16,578 nt of DNA from an uncultured Collinsella sp. GTDB lineage: Bacteria; Actinomycetota; Coriobacteriia; Coriobacteriales; Coriobacteriaceae. This document shows positions 14,627 to 16,578 of this stretch, in pieces. The DNA lies in the NCBI GenBank assembly GCA_902490445.1, contig CABUDZ010000046.1:1-16578 (forward strand), written 5' to 3'. The translations under genes were made by a program, and so were the position numbers. The notes under the pieces are model-generated. The model made no database searches and was not told the DNA's origin. It saw only the letters and a list, made by a program, of their open reading frames with translations. Each line of letters begins with the position of its first letter. Position 1 is the stretch's first letter.

Positions 14627-14845
14627 CCGATCGCGCTTCACCCCGCGGCAAGCGACTGCGAGTTCGCAGTATGGAACTTTACCGTCGGCTTCTGCATGAA
14701 CGCTGCCGACGCCCTTTCGCTCCTGCGCGCCCAAGCAGCCGAGAACGCTAACGGCGCCACTGTCAACCTGGCCACCCTCAACAACGGCGCCGCCAGCCTT
14801 TTCGCAAAGTACCGTGCTGGTTCGCTGGCTTTGAGGCCTAAGTGA
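14627..14845 (+). pseudogene. Coding-like fragment without start codon
   Basis: After a TAG at 14624-14626 the rightward frame stays open for 72 codons to a TGA at 14843-14845. The frame uses codons typical of the neighbours (GCC, AAC, CTC, GGC), and the product is protein-like, with CEFAVWNF, a helical stretch LSLLRAQAAENANGATVNLA and the end ALRPK. The only ATG is internal (14697) and lacks a ribosome binding site. This looks like the C-terminal remnant of a gene whose front was lost. I do not recognise the family. The antisense strand is also open here, but it begins in the tandem repeat and is a less likely gene. Confidence 0.4.
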
Positions 14846-14851
14846 GTTTTG

Positions 14852-14939
14852 CTATTTGCCAATTTTTGTATGATTTGGGTCAAATCTATTTGTCAATTTT
14901 TGTATGATTAGGGGCAAATCTATTTGCCAATTTTTGTCA
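14852..14939. repeat. 34-bp tandem repeat, 2.6 copies, upstream of ATPase
   Basis: Units start at 14852, 14886 and 14920. The first two are 34 bp and nearly identical (CTATTTGYCAATTTTTGTAT followed by GATT and ending in CAAAT); the third is cut after about 20 bp. Each junction makes the palindrome CAAATCTATTTG, and within units ATTTGCC and GGCAAAT form inverted arms. The array ends 13 bp before the ATPase start codon, so it covers the likely promoter and leader of that gene. Confidence 0.85.
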
Positions 14940-14952
14940 ATGAGGTGTTTTA

Positions 14953-16314
14953 ATGCTACGCCGCAAGGTCACTGATAGGCTTTTGAGCTGGAAGAATAAC
15001 TCCCATAAGGCCCTGCTTGTTACCGGTGCGCGTCAGATTGGCAAGAGCTATGCGATTCGCGCGTTTGGAAAGAGCAACTACGCTTCGTATTATGAGGTCA
15101 ATCTGCTACTTGATGCCGAGGCAAGAGACGTACTTGTTGGCGCTAAGAACTCCATTGACTTCATCAACCGTGTGGCCCTTCTTGCGGATGCACCGCTTGT
15201 TGAAGGAGACACGCTTATCTTCGTCGATGAGATTCAGGAGTATCCGCAGATCGTTACACTTATGAAGGCGCTGGTCGAGGACGGGCGCTTTAGCTATGTC
15301 TTCTCGGGGTCTATGCTTGGGACTGAGTTTAAGGGGATCTCTTCTTTCCCGGTGGGGTATGTCGAGCACATTGTTATGCGGCCAATGGATTTTGAAGAGT
15401 TTTGTTGGGCAAACAGCATCAGCGAGAATGTGCTTGCAGACATCCGCAGCTGCCTTGTCGAGAGGCGTCCCGTCGAAAACTATATTCATGAGGCGATGCT
15501 CAAAAACTTTAGAGCTTATATCGTTTGCGGCGGCATGCCGGAGGTCGTACAGAACTATATCGATTCGGGTTATTCACTCGTGAGGACGCGTGAGCTTCAA
15601 ATTCAGCTGGTCGATCAGTACAAAAGCGATATCTCTAAATATGCATCGACTCGAGCGTTTAACGTTCGCGCGATTTTCGAACAAATTCCCGTTCAGCTTG
15701 AGGCGGAGTCCCATCGCTTTGTTGTTTCATCCCTGGGCGAGGGGGCTCGCCTTCAAAAATACGAGCAGGATTTCCTATGGCTGGTGAACGCGGGCGTCGG
15801 TTTGATGGTCGCCCAGGTGACGGAGGCCCGGAGTCCTCTTAAGAGGACAGAGAAGGCGACCGCCTTTAAACTATACGAGTCTGATACAGGCATGCTCGCA
15901 TCACGGTATCCCGGCAGCACGGCACGCGCTGTCTACCTTGATATGAAAACCCCCAACCTCGGCGGTCTCTATGAGAACGTGGTCGCGCAGGAGCTTGTCG
16001 CCCTTGGAACTGATGCATGGTACTACCAGACACGCGAGGTCGGCGAAGTTGACTTTGTGATTGAAGGCACTCGCGGGCACGTTGTCCCAATCGAGGTCAA
16101 ATCGGGCAAGAAGGTTCGAGCCCATGCGGCCCTCGACCGTCTGATGAGCGTGAGCGAGTACAAAATCCCCGAGGCCGTTGTGCTAAGCCACGAGAACCTC
16201 AGCAAAGAGGGCAAGGTTCTGTACGTTCCAATCTATATGACATTCTGCCTCGATGAGTTTATGGAAAAGGACGACCCCAACAACGATTTCTCGTTTGCAC
16301 CCATATCCCTCTAG
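14953..16314 (+). CDS. AAA+ ATPase with DUF4143 C-terminal domain
   Basis: This 453-residue protein has an N-terminal P-loop ATPase domain (about 18-145) with Walker A TGARQIGKS (24-32), Walker B LIFVDEI (88-94) and a sensor-like SGS (118-120). A helical middle leads to a DUF4143 region (about 200-385) that ends in a PD-(D/E)XK-like pattern: D367 in GEVDFVI, then E381 and K383 in PIEVKSG. This AAA_14/DUF4143 architecture is widespread and highly duplicated in anaerobes and archaea; its function is unsettled, with nuclease or defence-related roles proposed from the fold. The ATG at 14953 has GAGGTG 6 nt upstream. The gene is rightward, has more T- and A-ending codons than its neighbours, and follows a tandem repeat and a gene remnant, which suggests horizontal acquisition. 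Confidence 0.88.
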   Translation: MLRRKVTDRLLSWKNNSHKALLVTGARQIGKSYAIRAFGKSNYASYYEVNLLLDAEARDVLVGAKNSIDFINRVALLADAPLVEGDTLIFVDEIQEYPQIVTLMKALVEDGRFSYVFSGSMLGTEFKGISSFPVGYVEHIVMRPMDFEEFCWANSISENVLADIRSCLVERRPVENYIHEAMLKNFRAYIVCGGMPEVVQNYIDSGYSLVRTRELQIQLVDQYKSDISKYASTRAFNVRAIFEQIPVQLEAESHRFVVSSLGEGARLQKYEQDFLWLVNAGVGLMVAQVTEARSPLKRTEKATAFKLYESDTGMLASRYPGSTARAVYLDMKTPNLGGLYENVVAQELVALGTDAWYYQTREVGEVDFVIEGTRGHVVPIEVKSGKKVRAHAALDRLMSVSEYKIPEAVVLSHENLSKEGKVLYVPIYMTFCLDEFMEKDDPNNDFSFAPISL

Positions 16315-16523
16315 GCCATCTGGGTCCGCAACTAGGTCCCCCTCTATGCCCAAAGTGGCGCGTGGTTTCGCGGCCACGCCGCGAAACAGCGACCGGGACA
16401 AGGCACCCCCACAGCCACGTCCTTCATTCAGCCCCACAATCCGAGGACGTAGTCGTAGCAGGATCTGAGGGCTGACCTTCGCGGACATTCCGCAGGACGA
16501 AAGAACCCCCGCCGCACCTTGTG
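16315..16523. other. Non-coding stretch downstream of ATPase with hairpins
   Basis: No confident gene is seen. GTTTCGCGG (16365-16373) and CCGCGAAAC (16379-16387) form a perfect 9-bp stem with a 5-nt loop. ACGTCCT near 16417-16423 and AGGACGT near 16443-16449 form a wider pair. A leftward frame is open across the stretch but has no ribosome binding site. It may be a structured RNA or old mobile-element debris. Confidence 0.35.
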
Positions 16524-16530
16524 TGAACTG

Positions 16531-16569
16531 CCTCCCATTTCTTGGACACAAGAAATGGGAGGCTTTTTT
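16531..16569 (+). terminator. Strong rightward terminator hairpin
   Basis: CCTCCCATTTCTTG (16531-16544) and CAAGAAATGGGAGG (16549-16562) form a perfect 14-bp stem with a GACA loop, followed by a run of T residues (16564-16569). It can end transcription from the ATPase gene 217 bp upstream. The right arm also holds GGGAGG, the ribosome binding site for the ATG at 16570, so the hairpin would hide that site in read-through transcripts. Confidence 0.7.
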
Positions 16570-16578
16570 ATGGCTGGA
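16570..16578 (+). CDS. Possible start of a transposase gene (cut by window edge)
   Basis: ATG GCT GGA follows GGGAGG with a 7-nt spacer. Only three codons are visible, so identity rests on the IS3-like context upstream. In such elements orfA encodes the helix-turn-helix half of the transposase. Confidence 0.22.

Larger units (their letters stand above)
16524..16578 (+). mobile_element. Possible left end of an IS3-family insertion sequence
   Basis: The sequence from TGAACTGCC at 16524 runs into a 14-bp perfect hairpin and then into GGGAGG and ATG at 16570. Many IS3-family (IS150-like) elements begin with a TG-starting terminal repeat of this shape, containing a TTGGACA-type word, directly followed by the orfA transposase gene. 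The window ends 9 bp into the putative gene, so this cannot be confirmed. The alternative is a plain terminator for the ATPase gene. Confidence 0.4.

Noticed and set aside
14638..14883. Leftward 81-codon frame over the remnant
   Set aside because: It starts inside the tandem repeat without a ribosome binding site; the opposite frame has more gene-like codon use. It is kept as an alternative only.
14852..14939. CRISPR-like array
   Set aside because: The units are directly adjacent tandem copies with no unique spacers and no cas genes nearby, so this is a tandem repeat.
16183..16551. Leftward 122-codon frame at the right edge
   Set aside because: It overlaps the end of the ATPase and the IS-like hairpin, has no ribosome binding site, and shows no domain that I recognise.

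Overview
The window looks like a chromosomal segment from a GC-rich, anaerobic gut actinobacterium, most likely of the class Coriobacteriia (Collinsella-like). This rests on GC content of roughly 60% by eye, strong use of C/G-ending codons in several genes, AGGAGG-type ribosome binding sites, and the mix of families present. No rRNA, tRNA or CRISPR array was seen, so the taxonomic guess is inference.

Almost everything reads leftward. Listed by position from the left end, there is a small YfcE/MJ0936-type phosphoesterase (165-632) behind a bidirectional terminator. Next come a LytTR response regulator (728-1444), its LytS-type histidine kinase (1517-2860) and a family 2-like glycosyltransferase (2857-4044), transcribed in the order glycosyltransferase, kinase, regulator; the first two share an ATGA overlap. 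A strong hairpin terminator sits in the leader of this operon. Upstream lie a UMF1-type MFS transporter (4217-5476), a zinc-dependent phospholipase C-like protein (5578-6522) and a second, clearly paralogous pair: LytTR regulator (6615-7349) and LytS-type kinase (7388-8779). The segment therefore carries two related sensor systems among envelope or lipid-type genes.

The next block (8891-11751) is a metabolic pair, a metal-dependent amidohydrolase preceded in its transcript by an APC-family amino acid permease. A carbamate kinase gene (arcC, 13298-14260) lies nearby. These three genes have much stronger codon bias than the kinases, suggesting high expression; together they suggest uptake and breakdown of a nitrogen compound with ATP recovery through carbamoyl phosphate, though the substrate is unknown.

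Two genes read rightward. One is a membrane-anchored C39-like cysteine peptidase (12108-13109), whose stop codon lies inside an 85-bp REP-like palindromic element. The other is an AAA+ ATPase with a DUF4143 C-terminus (14953-16314), in a less GC-biased patch, preceded by a 34-bp tandem repeat and a coding-looking fragment without a start codon (14627-14845). The right edge carries a hairpin followed by a ribosome binding site and ATG that resembles the left end of an IS3-family insertion sequence cut by the window boundary.
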